Shown in pieces: positions 36,044 through 46,330 of a stretch of 64,000 bases of DNA. The position numbers and the translations under genes were made by a program. Position 1 is the stretch's first letter. Each line of letters begins with the position of its first letter. Source of the DNA: Microbacterium hydrothermale (GTDB lineage: Bacteria > Actinomycetota > Actinomycetes > Actinomycetales > Microbacteriaceae); the NCBI RefSeq assembly GCF_004854025.1, contig NZ_STGM01000001.1, positions 124,001 to 188,000 of the forward strand, given 5' to 3'. The notes below the pieces were generated by a model, which saw only the letters and a program-made list of their open reading frames with translations, did no database searches and was not told where the DNA came from.

Positions 36044-37038
36044 CGTTGCACCAATTCCTCGATGACTCGCGCGTAAGTGGAGATGACTTCATCGGACCGG
36101 AATCTTTGGAGATACCCTCGACGGGCGATCCGTTCGTCAGGGGCGATTGGACCAGCGCTCAGAGCCTCCGATAAGGCAAGAGCTAAACGGCTGGGCGATC
36201 GCTCCGGGACGACCAATCCATGACCTGACACAGCTTCGGGTAGGCCGCCGCAGTCGCTTGCGACTATCCGACAGCCGGCTGCGAGGCCTTCGAGGGCGAC
36301 TAGCGGAAAGACTTCGGGCGGCTCGGAAATCGAGGGTATGCACAACACCGCGGCTTTTTTCATCTGCTTGGCGACCTCGGCGGGAGGGAGAGCGCCGACA
36401 AAATGAACATCAAGACCGCGAGAACGAGCGTCCGCATGGACTTCCTGGTAGTCCGGACCATCCCCAACAACAGTCAGCTGAGGCGGACCGTCGATCGTAC
36501 TGAGGGCTTCAATCAGCACGTCCAGGCCTTTGGCGCGTGTCAAGCGGCCAACGAACAGAACGCCGCTCCTACGCTCATCGCCGGAGTCGAGATACTCGCT
36601 CGGGTCAAACGGGTTGGGCATGAACTCCGTTCTGAAAGGCAGTTCGGCGCCGAGCCAGTCGGCAACGGTGTAGGTTGATCGCCGCGGCAGCAAGCGCATC
36701 TTGGCGCGGTCCAGCCACTTCTGTCGATTTCCCCCATGAACGCCAATCGGCGTGTGAAGGACAGTCAGTCGCGGTCGGCGTGCAAGCCCAAGGATGCACG
36801 GCCATGAGAGTCGAATCGATACATTTGACTCCAAAACCACGTCAGACCATCGAAGGAGAGACATGAGTTCGAGTGCCGACGGTTGTCTCAAGACACCTGG
36901 CTCCGCGGGGCCGGTGCTCATCGTTGCCACACGAACCTCATGCCCGGCTTTGCTCAAACCCTGTTCGAGGATTTCGCTGACACGTTCGATTCCTCCGAGG
37001 CTGGGACGGAACGCAAAGGACAAGAGAGCGACGCGCAT
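36040..37038 (-). CDS. Glycosyltransferase family 4
   Basis: This 332-aa GT-B enzyme begins with FAFRPSLGGIERVSEILEQGLSKAGHEV (acceptor domain). It carries GVLFVGRLTRAKGLDVLIEAL, LTVVGDGPD and ISEPPEVFPLVALEGLAAGCRIVASDCGGLPE, the E-x7-E donor-binding region of GT4 retaining enzymes. It lies 2 bp downstream of the GT-A-type gene and overlaps the next gene by 4 bp. Confidence 0.88.
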   Translation of the reverse strand: MRVALLSFAFRPSLGGIERVSEILEQGLSKAGHEVRVATMSTGPAEPGVLRQPSALELMSLLRWSDVVLESNVSIRLSWPCILGLARRPRLTVLHTPIGVHGGNRQKWLDRAKMRLLPRRSTYTVADWLGAELPFRTEFMPNPFDPSEYLDSGDERRSGVLFVGRLTRAKGLDVLIEALSTIDGPPQLTVVGDGPDYQEVHADARSRGLDVHFVGALPPAEVAKQMKKAAVLCIPSISEPPEVFPLVALEGLAAGCRIVASDCGGLPEAVSGHGLVVPERSPSRLALALSEALSAGPIAPDERIARRGYLQRFRSDEVISTYARVIEELVQR

Positions 37039-37040
37039 TC

Positions 37041-37976
37041 CTATTCCTCGCTCGAACGATCTGATCTGAGAGCTTGCTCGAGAAGCTTAGTGTCGTGCGC
37101 AGTGTATGTAGCAACAATCTGACGGTCATTGCCTCCGTCGAACGCATTCTTAGATACCAGTGAGAACTGTTGACTGCCGAGCATCACCGGGAACTCACGA
37201 GCCCTCTCCTCAACTTGGCGGATCCGCAAACCATTTCTCAACGCCATTGCATGAAGCCATACGTCGTCAGCGTGTGGACAGACTGCTAGAAATTCCGGCC
37301 CGGTTCCTGCAAGTGTCCATGCGAAGGCTGCCGGATATCGAACGCCCATCACGCCGGTGGCAAAATTCAACACTGAGGGGCTTGAACTTTCTACACGTCG
37401 CCAATATCGATATGGAGCAATATCCCCATTTATCATTGAAATTCTGTGTGCTCTGTGGCAGATGATCAGACTGCCGCCTTCGTTGTCAATCTGCAGCAGG
37501 GACGAGAGCCAGTCGCGCGTGTACAGGATATCGTCATCCGCGGTGACCAAATCCAGATGCTGTAACTCTGAATGAGTCTTCATCTCGAGGGTCTCCGGAA
37601 AGTACTTCGTGTGGGGTCCGAAATTTCCGTGAGAGTTCATTACTCGTAGTCCACGGGCTTGGGCCCGATGGAGCCCCGCTGAAAGGCGAGTGATGTCAAC
37701 CTCGGGATCCACCCACAGCACAATCTGGCGAGGCTTGGCTGTTCCCCGTCCAATCGCCTCAACTACTTTGTGTACCCGCCGAAGCCTCTTCCCGTGCGAC
37801 GTGAGGGAAACGATAGCGCCTGCATCCCCTAGCAGGCTTCCCCGAGAGAAGACGCTACGCAGCGTCAATGTGACCTCGAGATACGCGCTTCCAATTATGC
37901 TGCGCAGGCGTGCGCCAACTCGACTGATCGTGTATCTGTTTTGGCCGAAGAAGTCGGTTCGGGTGCTGCGGGTCAT
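37041..37976 (-). CDS. GT-A-type glycosyltransferase
   Basis: This 311-aa protein shows AIVSLTSHGKRLRRVHKVVEAIGRGTAKPRQIVLWVD near the N-terminus and VTADDDILYTRDWLSSLL with a DDD metal-binding motif at about 142-144, as in GT2-like enzymes. HADDVWLHAMAL follows as the probable acceptor/base region. The ATG at 37976 overlaps the upstream acyltransferase stop by 4 bp. The sugar specificity is unknown. Confidence 0.7.
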   Translation of the reverse strand: MTRSTRTDFFGQNRYTISRVGARLRSIIGSAYLEVTLTLRSVFSRGSLLGDAGAIVSLTSHGKRLRRVHKVVEAIGRGTAKPRQIVLWVDPEVDITRLSAGLHRAQARGLRVMNSHGNFGPHTKYFPETLEMKTHSELQHLDLVTADDDILYTRDWLSSLLQIDNEGGSLIICHRAHRISMINGDIAPYRYWRRVESSSPSVLNFATGVMGVRYPAAFAWTLAGTGPEFLAVCPHADDVWLHAMALRNGLRIRQVEERAREFPVMLGSQQFSLVSKNAFDGGNDRQIVATYTAHDTKLLEQALRSDRSSEE

Positions 37977-38647
37977 GTGTTTCTCACTTCAGATATGAAG
38001 CCAGTGTCTCTGGAGAAGTAGTCGCCGTTTAGTTCGGTGCGTACGGCGGTAGCACGCTCGCTGATGTACAAAGATCCCTCAGACAGGGTGCCCGAAAGAA
38101 CGGCTCCCATTCCGACCACAACACGTGACTGGACCGTTGTGCCCGGCGTCAATTTCAGATTCGACGAGAGGAGACAGTAATCGTGGATCTTAATTCCTCG
38201 GAATGTCTGTTCTGAAGTTCGCCAGTCAATGCCATGGGTGATGAATGTGGTTCGGACGCCCGCAATGGTTGAGTGATTGCCTATGGTGACTCCGCCACTC
38301 GCATCCACATAGTGTCGCGACGTCAGAGCAGAGTGGTCACCTAGGACCAACTGTGCGGCCGCTCCCGCTGCGCGCAATGGAGTCGCCGCTGAGACCCAAT
38401 TCCACTGGCCGAGTCGCGAGCTTTCGCCGAGCTGCAACTTCGCGAGTGATCGAATTACGTTCCCAGAACCGATTCGAGAATCGCGTCCTAAGACGACTTT
38501 GTCTATGCGGAAGAAGATCGATATTCCGATCTGCGAGCCCCTCTCAATTGTCCAACCCAACGAGCGGAGCGCGAAGTTTTTAAACGTGCTGGGCGGTAGC
38601 AATCCAACGAGTAGAACGATGAAGTACTTGATCGAGTTAAGACGCAC
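37973..38647 (-). CDS. Hexapeptide acyltransferase
   Basis: This 224-aa protein has an N-terminal hydrophobic segment (YFIVLLVGLLPPSTFKNFALRSLGW) and a left-handed beta-helix with ALTSRHYVDASGGVTIGNHSTIAGVRTTFITHGIDW. HDYCLLSSNLKLTPGTTVQSRVVVGMGAVLSG ends the helix. It lacks the usual VxGxPA ending and reads SLYISERATAVRTEL. An O-acyl transfer to the polysaccharide is inferred. The GTG start lies within the 3' end of the polymerase gene (11-bp overlap). Confidence 0.72.
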   Translation of the reverse strand: MRLNSIKYFIVLLVGLLPPSTFKNFALRSLGWTIERGSQIGISIFFRIDKVVLGRDSRIGSGNVIRSLAKLQLGESSRLGQWNWVSAATPLRAAGAAAQLVLGDHSALTSRHYVDASGGVTIGNHSTIAGVRTTFITHGIDWRTSEQTFRGIKIHDYCLLSSNLKLTPGTTVQSRVVVGMGAVLSGTLSEGSLYISERATAVRTELNGDYFSRDTGFISEVRNT

Positions 38648-39995
38648 GTCGGTGCTCCTTGGTCAGTTTAGATTTCGATAGATCCGAGCGGTCTTTGACC
38701 CGATGCGGATCGCACTTGATGGCCAGAATTGCCATCGCAAGAGTGATCGCAAAAGACCCCTGATAGCTAGGGTTCTGGCCGATGGTGCCGAACACGAGGG
38801 TTGGTGCAATCACGGCGCTGAGAGCGACGAAAACGGGACTGAACCTCCACGGGAATGCGAAGATCGCGACTATCAAACCGAGTCCGCAAAGGAGGCGAAG
38901 CGAGGCGAAGAGGAGTCCGAGTATCCCAAGTTCGACAACCCAACGGATTGACTCGATCTCAACCCAGCTCTGTCCCGAACCAAGCGCTATCCCAACGATC
39001 GACGTTCCTCCCACGCCCGAGCCGAAGAGTGAGAAGTTCTCCGGGCTCAGGAAGCCTAGGGTTTGTCCCAATAACCGTCCCCCGGTGTCTTCGACCCGAT
39101 CGGCGGCGGCGAATCTGTCAGCAAACGCTTTCACGACTTGCGGGAAAAAGCTTGTCGCGGCAAGCCAGGATGCTCCCGCGACAAGCGCGATGGTGGACGT
39201 CAGTCTAACGGTGAGGCCCGGTCTTGTGAGTGCGCTGTGTAGCACTGCTGATAGAAGTACCAAAGAAACGCCGAGTACGGCGCCGCGTGAACCCGAGATC
39301 GCGACTGTGGTTATCGCCATCAGGAGCAACAGCGCAGCCAGACTTCTTCGTACGAACATACCGGCTACAAGCGCGGCTATTAGGACCGCGAACGCAACGA
39401 TCAGGTAGTTCGTGAGACCACTCGGTGCCGTGAATGTTCCCGTTATTCGGACAACTCCGCCTTGCACGAAACGCGACTCTTCGCCCGATATTTCGCGATT
39501 GATAGGTGAGCTCGGCGGTAAGACACCCTGTATGCCGCCAAGGACGAGTTGCACCGGTAGCCAGAGAAGGATGGCTCTGGCCATACGCGTGAGTGTCGAT
39601 TGTGGGGTGTAGCAGAGGACCAAGACAGGCAGTAAGAATGGAGCCAAGTAGGATCGCAACCCAACGAGCGCTACCTGAGGTGGCATATCCCCGAAAATGA
39701 TGCCGCCACTTGCGGCCACTATGAGGATCACCGCAACAGCCCAAAATGGCCAGACTGACCGACGAGCACGCGCTTGACTGAAAATGAGGACAACAAGAAC
39801 GACCGCAGCCAAGACGTCGCGAGTGACGTACATTAGCTCTCCGACGCCCGGAACCCACTTCCTTAGAGCACCTTCCAGTATCCATAAGTGCACATAGATT
39901 GTGGCGAACAAAGCTGCGAAGGACGCGAGATGTGATTGGCCCGCTGTTGCCCCCAGCGGCGTGACGGCTCCACGACTATTCAACGAGGGCCTCAC
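38637..39995 (-). CDS. Wzy-like polymerase / O-antigen ligase family
   Basis: This 452-aa polytopic membrane protein has roughly ten to twelve helices and a large extracytoplasmic loop (ADRFAAADRVEDTGGRLLGQTLGFLSPENFSLFGSGVGG). The short loop SGSRGAVLG is the kind of Arg-containing motif seen in Wzy/WaaL proteins. It should polymerise the repeat units at the outer face. The start is taken as GTG 39995, inside the upstream glycosyltransferase gene (20-bp overlap). The tail is basic. Confidence 0.78.
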   Translation of the reverse strand: MRPSLNSRGAVTPLGATAGQSHLASFAALFATIYVHLWILEGALRKWVPGVGELMYVTRDVLAAVVLVVLIFSQARARRSVWPFWAVAVILIVAASGGIIFGDMPPQVALVGLRSYLAPFLLPVLVLCYTPQSTLTRMARAILLWLPVQLVLGGIQGVLPPSSPINREISGEESRFVQGGVVRITGTFTAPSGLTNYLIVAFAVLIAALVAGMFVRRSLAALLLLMAITTVAISGSRGAVLGVSLVLLSAVLHSALTRPGLTVRLTSTIALVAGASWLAATSFFPQVVKAFADRFAAADRVEDTGGRLLGQTLGFLSPENFSLFGSGVGGTSIVGIALGSGQSWVEIESIRWVVELGILGLLFASLRLLCGLGLIVAIFAFPWRFSPVFVALSAVIAPTLVFGTIGQNPSYQGSFAITLAMAILAIKCDPHRVKDRSDLSKSKLTKEHRRAS

Positions 39996-41205
39996 TTACC
40001 CATGCGCTAAGCCGCTCCCGATAAGCAGCCCAACTCAGAGAGCGCGCTGTAATTGTTGCTGCGTGCGACATGTCGCGGCGTAGTGCGGGGTGTTCTAGCA
40101 GAAGCTCAATCCGTGCTCTGATTGCATCCGCCGAGCGGACCGGTACAACCCATCCCTCCAAGCCATCCGTGATGATGTCCGGGGCACCCGTGTGACTGGT
40201 GGCGAGCACCGGAAGACCCTGGGAGAGAGCCTCAGGCAGAACTAACCCGAAGCCCTCGAATAGCGATGGAAATGCAAGGAGGTCGTGGCTCCGCATCAGG
40301 TTCAGAAGTGAGGAGTGATCCACGGTCGGTACCCATGTGACGTTGCGCTTGGCTAGAGCCAAGTCGACCGCTTTGTTAGGTGCCACCTTCCGACCCACGA
40401 CGGTGAGCTCAACATGTTGGTCAAATTCGGACACAGCGTCAAATAGATAGGAAAGTCCTTTCCTTTGAGTAAGGCTCCCGACATAAAGCACTCGCAATAT
40501 TCGATTTGTGAAGTCCGTTCTCTCGGGAGCCACGGGCGGTCCGCCATACGGGATAACCCTCACGGGAGGGATCTCCCCTGGAAATGTCTCGAGTGTTCTC
40601 GCGGTGAACTGTGACGCGACCACGATGGCGGAGGCGAGAGAGATTTCGGCGTCCTTGCGCTCCATACGTTCAGCATGATCTGCGACCGTGGACATGGAGA
40701 TGGTAGACGCCCATTCCGGGACTTGTTGAACCTCTTCCATCAGAAGCTTCTCCGCTGACCGCCAATACCCGATGGGTAGGTCGTACAGGCGGGTGATGCC
40801 CATCTCTCGTGCTCGGGAGAAGCTGGCAAGCGCACCGTCTTCGTAGGCGTATACCGCACGCGTCTGTTGATGAATTGCACGGCTCATATGCCAGTCGATA
40901 GCGTGCAGAACTGTATCTGGCGCAAATTTCTGCGTATTCGTGAGAGCGGGAATGGATCTGCGAATCAGACGAATAACTTCCGGTACCGGATGAGTTCGCG
41001 TCCGTCGATGTACGCTCCCCGGCAGCTTTCTTCTCCCGATTGAGCGGCCAACCCTTCCGTGTGGGAAAAGTCGTGCCAGAACTGTGGTGTCCAGGGTGGT
41101 ATGGAACTCGTCGAGTATCCCGGCTTCAGAAAGGGCAAGCGCCATTTGTCTGCTGTTCGCGTTGAGTACCGGGTGACCTGTAATCACTCCCATGGTGCTT
41201 TTCAC
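39976..41205 (-). CDS. Glycosyltransferase family 4
   Basis: This 409-aa GT-B enzyme has LRVLYVGSLTQRKGLSYLFDAVSEF and LTVVGRKVAPNK. LAFPSLFEGFGLVLPEALSQGLPVLATSHTGAPDII is a clear E-x7-E region. The N-terminus (MGVITGHPVLNANSRQMALALSEAGI) is the acceptor half. The start is GTG 41205 in a GTGA overlap with the preceding gene. Confidence 0.88.
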   Translation of the reverse strand: MKSTMGVITGHPVLNANSRQMALALSEAGILDEFHTTLDTTVLARLFPHGRVGRSIGRRKLPGSVHRRTRTHPVPEVIRLIRRSIPALTNTQKFAPDTVLHAIDWHMSRAIHQQTRAVYAYEDGALASFSRAREMGITRLYDLPIGYWRSAEKLLMEEVQQVPEWASTISMSTVADHAERMERKDAEISLASAIVVASQFTARTLETFPGEIPPVRVIPYGGPPVAPERTDFTNRILRVLYVGSLTQRKGLSYLFDAVSEFDQHVELTVVGRKVAPNKAVDLALAKRNVTWVPTVDHSSLLNLMRSHDLLAFPSLFEGFGLVLPEALSQGLPVLATSHTGAPDIITDGLEGWVVPVRSADAIRARIELLLEHPALRRDMSHAATITARSLSWAAYRERLSAWVSEALVE

Positions 41206-42335
41206 GTGTCAGCCCCGTACCCCGGGGCAAAGGTATACAACCGGACTAAGGCCTCACGAGTCTCGCGGTCCCCGAAACGCTCCTCACCAAGCGCTCGCGC
41301 TCTGCGCCGGTACTCGGGAAGCTTTTCGATATCGAGGATCCGGTGCACGGCCGCGGCGATCTCTTCGGGTGACTCGTCGTCGACGACCAGGCCCGCGTCG
41401 TAGAGGCGGACCAGGTCGCTAAGCACGGCCGACTTGGTCACGACTACAGGGACGCCCAGCCTCAGAGAGGCCACCAAAACGTTCCCCCATGGCTCGTCAG
41501 CGGATGGAAGTACGAATACCCCGGCACGTTCGAGGTGCTTCAGAACCCCGTCTGACGACGTGGCTCCGAGATACTGGAGATTGCGCGTCTTTTTCACTGC
41601 GATTTGGAGTTCAGCCAGATCCCCTTCGTCGGGGCCCAGTACGGCATAATCTCCGCGCCAGCCGTTCTTTTCCGCGGTCACAGCCGCACGAGCGAAATCG
41701 AGAACCCGTTTTCGGGGGTGAAGTCGTGCTGCGAATAGGACCGTAGCAGAGGGTGGGCGCAAGTCTTCGAGTGGTTTCAGTCCGATTGGTGCTGGGTTTC
41801 CGATGATCACTATGCGATCGCTAGCTGGGGGATGCCAGTTCGCGAGTGCATTTGCTTCTGCGCTGGTGAGCGCGACAAGAGTAGTTTCTCTTCCGATGAG
41901 TCGCTTTGTGGCCAGGGCATCGATCGTTCGATGTACGAGCGAGGAGCGCGAAGTCAACATCCCGTGGGGCTGCAGGATCAAACGCTTCCGTAGGAGGCGC
42001 GCGAGCAGCGCCGTTGACATCGGTATGGCCTCCCGAGAGAAGCTCACATGTACCACATCAGCGTCGCTTGTCGATCGCGCAAGAAAAGCGGCGAGCCTCG
42101 CAGAATGGGTCATGACGAATGAGTTCTTTGTGACCTTCCGTACAATTCGCGTCTTGAGAATAGCCCGGGCGTCTGGCTCGTCGCCGCTCAGAACGCCGGC
42201 TACAACCGTGACTGGCACGCCCGCGTTTGTTGCAAGCTCGGCTTGTCGGCATGCAGTGTCGAAGGGGCCGCCATATTTTCCGCTTCTACTCGCCAGAGCG
42301 ACGACCCGCAGGACTCGCGGTTTGATCTTGTCCAT
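41202..42335 (-). CDS. Glycosyltransferase family 4
   Basis: This 377-aa GT-B enzyme begins RVVALASRSGKYGGPFDTACRQAELATNAGV and has VLFAARLHPRKRVLDFARAAV. The donor region is VFVLPSADEPWGNVLVASLRLGVPVVVTKSAVLSDLV, where the conserved first Glu is present. AGAGGA precedes the ATG at 42335. It is the second gene of the minus-strand run, after the WcaF-like acyltransferase. Confidence 0.86.
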   Translation of the reverse strand: MDKIKPRVLRVVALASRSGKYGGPFDTACRQAELATNAGVPVTVVAGVLSGDEPDARAILKTRIVRKVTKNSFVMTHSARLAAFLARSTSDADVVHVSFSREAIPMSTALLARLLRKRLILQPHGMLTSRSSLVHRTIDALATKRLIGRETTLVALTSAEANALANWHPPASDRIVIIGNPAPIGLKPLEDLRPPSATVLFAARLHPRKRVLDFARAAVTAEKNGWRGDYAVLGPDEGDLAELQIAVKKTRNLQYLGATSSDGVLKHLERAGVFVLPSADEPWGNVLVASLRLGVPVVVTKSAVLSDLVRLYDAGLVVDDESPEEIAAAVHRILDIEKLPEYRRRARALGEERFGDRETREALVRLYTFAPGYGADT

Positions 42336-42409
42336 GGTATTCCTCTTAGCGGAGACAATGCAGTTGATGCGGGACTAACGCCGGGGTCTGGTCTACAAAT
42401 TTCGAATAA

Positions 42410-42958
42410 TCATGAAAACCGGGGCCCCACCCGTCCGGAGTTGTCCCATACTGAATTCGCTTCGACGTCACTGGACACACAGGTTAGAGGCCGAACGAGA
42501 GCCGAACGACCTATCGTCACGCCTCCGAGCACAACGCAACGACTGGTAACCCATGCCCCGTCTTCGATGTTGATCGGACGCGTGATGAGCGCCATATCGA
42601 GGCGATGCCGGTGACTTCCGGTCGAAAGAAATGTCTCCTGCGAGATAGCGACGTCACTACCGATGCTGATTTGGTCCTGATTATGAAACCAGACCCCTTC
42701 GCCAATCCACGAACGATCACCGACTTGCAGGTTCCAAGGAAACTTCACTCGTGTTCGCGGTCGGAAAACAACACGTGAACCAATCTTGGCGCCGAAGGCT
42801 CGTAGTACCCGCACTCGAAGGCCCGAGCTGATCTGCCATGGGTTTGTCACGAACACCAGTTCGCAGACGGCCCATAGATACACCTGCCAGGTGGGTCGAT
42901 TCCAGGCCGCTCGTTCGCCCGGCGCTTTGGAAAGATCGATCACCGGGATGTCGCTCAC
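42410..42958 (-). CDS. WcaF-like acetyltransferase
   Basis: This 182-aa left-handed beta-helix acetyltransferase resembles colanic-acid WcaF: NRPTWQVYLWAVCELVF, NPWQISSGLRVRVLRAFGAKIG, VKFPWNLQVGDRSWIGEGVWFHNQDQISIGSDVAISQETFLSTGSH. It should acetylate a sugar such as fucose on the repeat unit. The start is GTG 42958 with GGAAGGGA upstream. It is divergent from the next glycosyltransferase, 53 bp away, and begins the minus-strand EPS gene run. Confidence 0.87.
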   Translation of the reverse strand: MSDIPVIDLSKAPGERAAWNRPTWQVYLWAVCELVFVTNPWQISSGLRVRVLRAFGAKIGSRVVFRPRTRVKFPWNLQVGDRSWIGEGVWFHNQDQISIGSDVAISQETFLSTGSHRHRLDMALITRPINIEDGAWVTSRCVVLGGVTIGRSALVRPLTCVSSDVEANSVWDNSGRVGPRFS

Positions 42959-43011
42959 GGCGTCCCTTCCTGTAACTGTCGTGTAACGCGTTCGGGGGTA
43001 TTGTCTGCAAC

Positions 43012-44304
43012 GTGCAGCAACCCTCGCCAACGCTCTTCTTCGGGCTGAACTACCCCCCGGAGACTACGGGAATCTCTCCCTACACCGGTGCCATGGCCGC
43101 CGGGCTGGTCCGGCGTGGCCGCGAGGTTCGGGCCCTCGCGGGGCACCCTCATTATCCGGACTGGAAAGTTGCGCCAGGTTACGGGCAGTGGTCGCGCCGC
43201 GAAAACATCGACGGCGTTTCCGTCCACCGACTCCGTCATTTCATTCCTGCGCGCCCCACGCCGATGCCGCGGGCAGCGGCCGAAATCACCTTCGGAATCC
43301 GCCAGGTCTTCACGCGTTGGGGCCAGCCCGACGTTGTCGTCGCGGTGTCGCCCGCATTGATCTCCTCTGCACTGGTGCGCCTTCGGGCGCGGATCACCCA
43401 CCCGACGACGCCCTTCGTCGTCTGGGTTCAAGACCTCTACGGCCTCGGGCTCGCGGAGACGGGTCAGGGTTCCGGTGCGGCGGCACGGGTCATCCGGGGT
43501 ATCGAGAAGTGGCTTCTCCGCTCCGCCTCGATGGTCGTCGTCATCCACGACCGCTTCGCGGATCGCGTGCACCACGACTTCGGCGTCCCGCTCGAGCGCA
43601 CCGCGGTCGTTCGTAACTGGACGCACCTGCCGCCGATGCCGCAGATCGATGTCGCCGCCGTGCGCCGCGCGCACGGCTGGGCGGACGACGAAATCGTTGT
43701 CGCGCACACCGGGAACATGGGCGTGAAGCAGGGACTCCACCACGTCGTCGACGCCGGCCGTCTGGCGCACCGCGCCGGCGACAAGGTGCGCTTCGTGCTC
43801 GTGGGACGCGGCTCGCAACGCGACGAACTCGCAGAACGCATCGCGGGGGAGCCGACGACCACCGAGATCATGCCGCCGCTCGACGACAAGGCGTTCTCCG
43901 AGGTGCTCCAGGCGGCCGACGTCCTGCTGGTGAACGAACTGCCAGGGGTCGCCGAAATGTGCGTGCCCAGCAAATTGACGTCGTATTTCGCCTCGGGGCG
44001 GCCCGTTCTCGCTGCCACGGACGCCATGGGGATCACCGCCCAAGAAGTCATCACGGCGAAAGCCGGAATGACCGTCGCCGCGGGTGACCCGGCGGCTCTG
44101 CTCGACGGAGTGAAAGTGCTCGCGGCCGACAGGGAAGAGGCGGCTCGCCTCGGCGAGAACGGCAAACGTTACAAAGAGACGGTGCTCGAGGAAACATTTG
44201 CGATCGATCGTTTCGATAGTCTTCTCGCGGATCTGACCACCGCCGCCGCCGGACAGATTCCGACTCACCCGAAAAAATCGAACAAGATCGGCACACCCCT
44301 TTGA
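43012..44304 (+). CDS. WcaI-like glycosyltransferase
   Basis: This 430-aa GT4-type enzyme begins [32 protein letters not shown], like the WcaI/WbuB group. It has [39 protein letters not shown] and [21 protein letters not shown]. The start GTG 43012 has no clear ribosome site, and TATTGT lies 8-13 nt upstream, so a leaderless transcript is plausible. The stop overlaps the TTG of gmd. Its GC is nearer the core than the genes to its left. Confidence 0.86.
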   Translation: MQQPSPTLFFGLNYPPETTGISPYTGAMAAGLVRRGREVRALAGHPHYPDWKVAPGYGQWSRRENIDGVSVHRLRHFIPARPTPMPRAAAEITFGIRQVFTRWGQPDVVVAVSPALISSALVRLRARITHPTTPFVVWVQDLYGLGLAETGQGSGAAARVIRGIEKWLLRSASMVVVIHDRFADRVHHDFGVPLERTAVVRNWTHLPPMPQIDVAAVRRAHGWADDEIVVAHTGNMGVKQGLHHVVDAGRLAHRAGDKVRFVLVGRGSQRDELAERIAGEPTTTEIMPPLDDKAFSEVLQAADVLLVNELPGVAEMCVPSKLTSYFASGRPVLAATDAMGITAQEVITAKAGMTVAAGDPAALLDGVKVLAADREEAARLGENGKRYKETVLEETFAIDRFDSLLADLTTAAAGQIPTHPKKSNKIGTPL

Positions 44305-45350
44305 CGAAGCGTGCTCTCATCACCGGTATCACCGGCCAGGATGGTTCCTACCTCGCCGAACTCCTTCTCTCGAAGGGATACGAGGTGCACGGCCTGATCC
44401 GCCGCGCCTCGACGTTCAACACCCACCGCATCGACCACCTCTACGTCGACCCGCACGACCCCGAGGCCAAGCTCTTCCTGCACTACGGCGACCTCTCCGA
44501 CGGCGCTCGTCTCGTGACGCTCATGTCGGCGATCAACCCCGACGAGGTCTACAACCTCGCCGCGCAGTCGCACGTGCGCGTCTCGTTCGACGAACCCGAG
44601 CACACCGCCGACACCACGGGCACGGGCACGATCCGCCTCCTCGAGGCCGTTCGCCTGTCGGGCATCCAGACGAAGTACTACCAGGCCTCCACCTCGGAGC
44701 TCTACGGCGCGACCCCGCCGCCGCAGAACGAGGAGACGCCGTTCTACCCGCGTTCCCCCTACGCGGCGGCCAAGCTGTACAGCTACTGGATCACCAAGAA
44801 CTACCGCGAGGCGTACGACATGTTCGCGGTGAACGGCATCCTGTTCAACCACGAATCCCCGCGCCGCGGTGAGACGTTCGTGACCCGCAAGATCACGCGC
44901 GCCGTGGCGCGCATCAAGGCCGGTCTCGAGAAAGACCTCTACCTCGGCAACCTCGACTCGATCCGCGACTGGGGCTACGCGGCCGAGTACGTCGAGGGCA
45001 TGTGGCGCATGCTGCAGGCCGACACCCCCGAAGACTTCGTGCTCGCCACGGGCGTCGGCTACACGATCCGCGACTTCCTCGAGACGTCGTTCGGACACGT
45101 CGGACTCGACTGGCAGGAGTTCGTCAAGTTCGACGAGCGCTACCTGCGCCCCACCGAGGTCGACGCCCTCATCGGCGACCCCTCCAAGGCCGCCGACAAG
45201 CTCGGCTGGGTGCCCACGATCGACGGCAACGAGCTGGCCAAGCTCATGGTCGACGCCGACGTGACGGCGCTCGAGCGCGGCGCCGACTGGATCGACACCG
45301 TGAAGCTGCCGACGTGGGGCAACGCGGAGCTCCTCGGGGCTCGCGCGTGA
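44301..45350 (+). CDS. gmd: GDP-mannose 4,6-dehydratase
   Basis: This short-chain dehydrogenase of 349 aa makes GDP-4-keto-6-deoxymannose, the precursor of GDP-fucose. The NADP motif is [14 protein letters not shown] (about 8-21). The catalytic set is STSELYG (Thr/Ser, Glu) and [15 protein letters not shown] (Tyr, Lys). [19 protein letters not shown] is a Gmd signature. The start is TTG 44301 in a TTGA overlap with the glycosyltransferase, so it is translationally coupled. Confidence 0.95.
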   Translation: MTKRALITGITGQDGSYLAELLLSKGYEVHGLIRRASTFNTHRIDHLYVDPHDPEAKLFLHYGDLSDGARLVTLMSAINPDEVYNLAAQSHVRVSFDEPEHTADTTGTGTIRLLEAVRLSGIQTKYYQASTSELYGATPPPQNEETPFYPRSPYAAAKLYSYWITKNYREAYDMFAVNGILFNHESPRRGETFVTRKITRAVARIKAGLEKDLYLGNLDSIRDWGYAAEYVEGMWRMLQADTPEDFVLATGVGYTIRDFLETSFGHVGLDWQEFVKFDERYLRPTEVDALIGDPSKAADKLGWVPTIDGNELAKLMVDADVTALERGADWIDTVKLPTWGNAELLGARA

Positions 45351-46330
45351 CCGCTGCGGTCGACGGCGTCGAATACACCCCCCACGAACTCGATCGCGAC
45401 GCGACGTTCTACGTCGCGGGGCACCGAGGACTGGTGGGGTCGGCCATCGTGCGCAAGCTCGAGTCGGCGGGATTCGGCAACATCGTCGGGAAGACCTCCG
45501 CGGAGCTCGACCTGAAGGATCGCGACGCCGTCTTCGCCTACATGGGCGAGACGAAGCCGAAGTATGTCGTGCTGGCCGCGGCGAAGGTGGGTGGCATCCT
45601 GGCGAACTCGACTTACCCGGTCGACTTCCTCAGCGACAACATGCGCATCCAGGTGAACGTGCTCGACGCCGCGCTCGCGAACGACGTCGAACGCGTGCTC
45701 TTCCTCGGGTCGTCGTGCATCTACCCGAAGTTCGCCGAACAGCCCATCCGCGAGGACTCGCTGCTCACCGGCCACCTCGAGCCCACGAACGACGCCTACG
45801 CGATCGCCAAGATCGCCGGCATCCTGCAGACCCAGGCGGTGCGTCGCCAGTACGGCCTGCCGTGGATCAGCGCCATGCCGACCAACCTCTACGGCCCCAA
45901 CGACAACTTCTCCCCGAAGGGGTCGCACGTGCTGCCGGCGCTCATCCGCCGCTACGACGAGGCCGCTCACACGGGTGCGAGCAGCGTCACCAACTGGGGG
46001 ACCGGAACGCCCCGCCGCGAGTTCTTGCACGCGGACGACATGGCCGACGCGTGCCTGCACCTCATGGAGCACTACGACGGACCCGACCAGGTCAACGTCG
46101 GCACCGGCAGCGACGTCACCATCCGCGAGATCGCCGAGACCATCGCCCGGGTCACCGGATACACCGGCGAGACCGAGTGGGACACGTCGAAGCCCGACGG
46201 CACCCCGCAGAAGCTGCTCGACGTCTCCAAGCTCGCGGAGGCCGGGTGGACGGCATCCATCTCCCTCGAAGAGGGCATGGAGCGCACCGTCGCCTGGTAC
46301 CGCGACCACGTCGACACCATCCGCGGGTAG
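45347..46330 (+). CDS. fcl: GDP-L-fucose synthase
   Basis: This epimerase-reductase of 327 aa converts the Gmd product to GDP-L-fucose. The nucleotide motif is [16 protein letters not shown] (about 22-37). Catalysis uses [13 protein letters not shown] (Ser/Cys) and [11 protein letters not shown] (Tyr, Lys). The start is GTG 45347 overlapping gmd (GTGA). The pair shows that fucose, or a fucose-derived sugar, is likely in the polysaccharide. Genes for GDP-mannose supply are not in the window. Confidence 0.95.
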   Translation: MTAAVDGVEYTPHELDRDATFYVAGHRGLVGSAIVRKLESAGFGNIVGKTSAELDLKDRDAVFAYMGETKPKYVVLAAAKVGGILANSTYPVDFLSDNMRIQVNVLDAALANDVERVLFLGSSCIYPKFAEQPIREDSLLTGHLEPTNDAYAIAKIAGILQTQAVRRQYGLPWISAMPTNLYGPNDNFSPKGSHVLPALIRRYDEAAHTGASSVTNWGTGTPRREFLHADDMADACLHLMEHYDGPDQVNVGTGSDVTIREIAETIARVTGYTGETEWDTSKPDGTPQKLLDVSKLAEAGWTASISLEEGMERTVAWYRDHVDTIRG

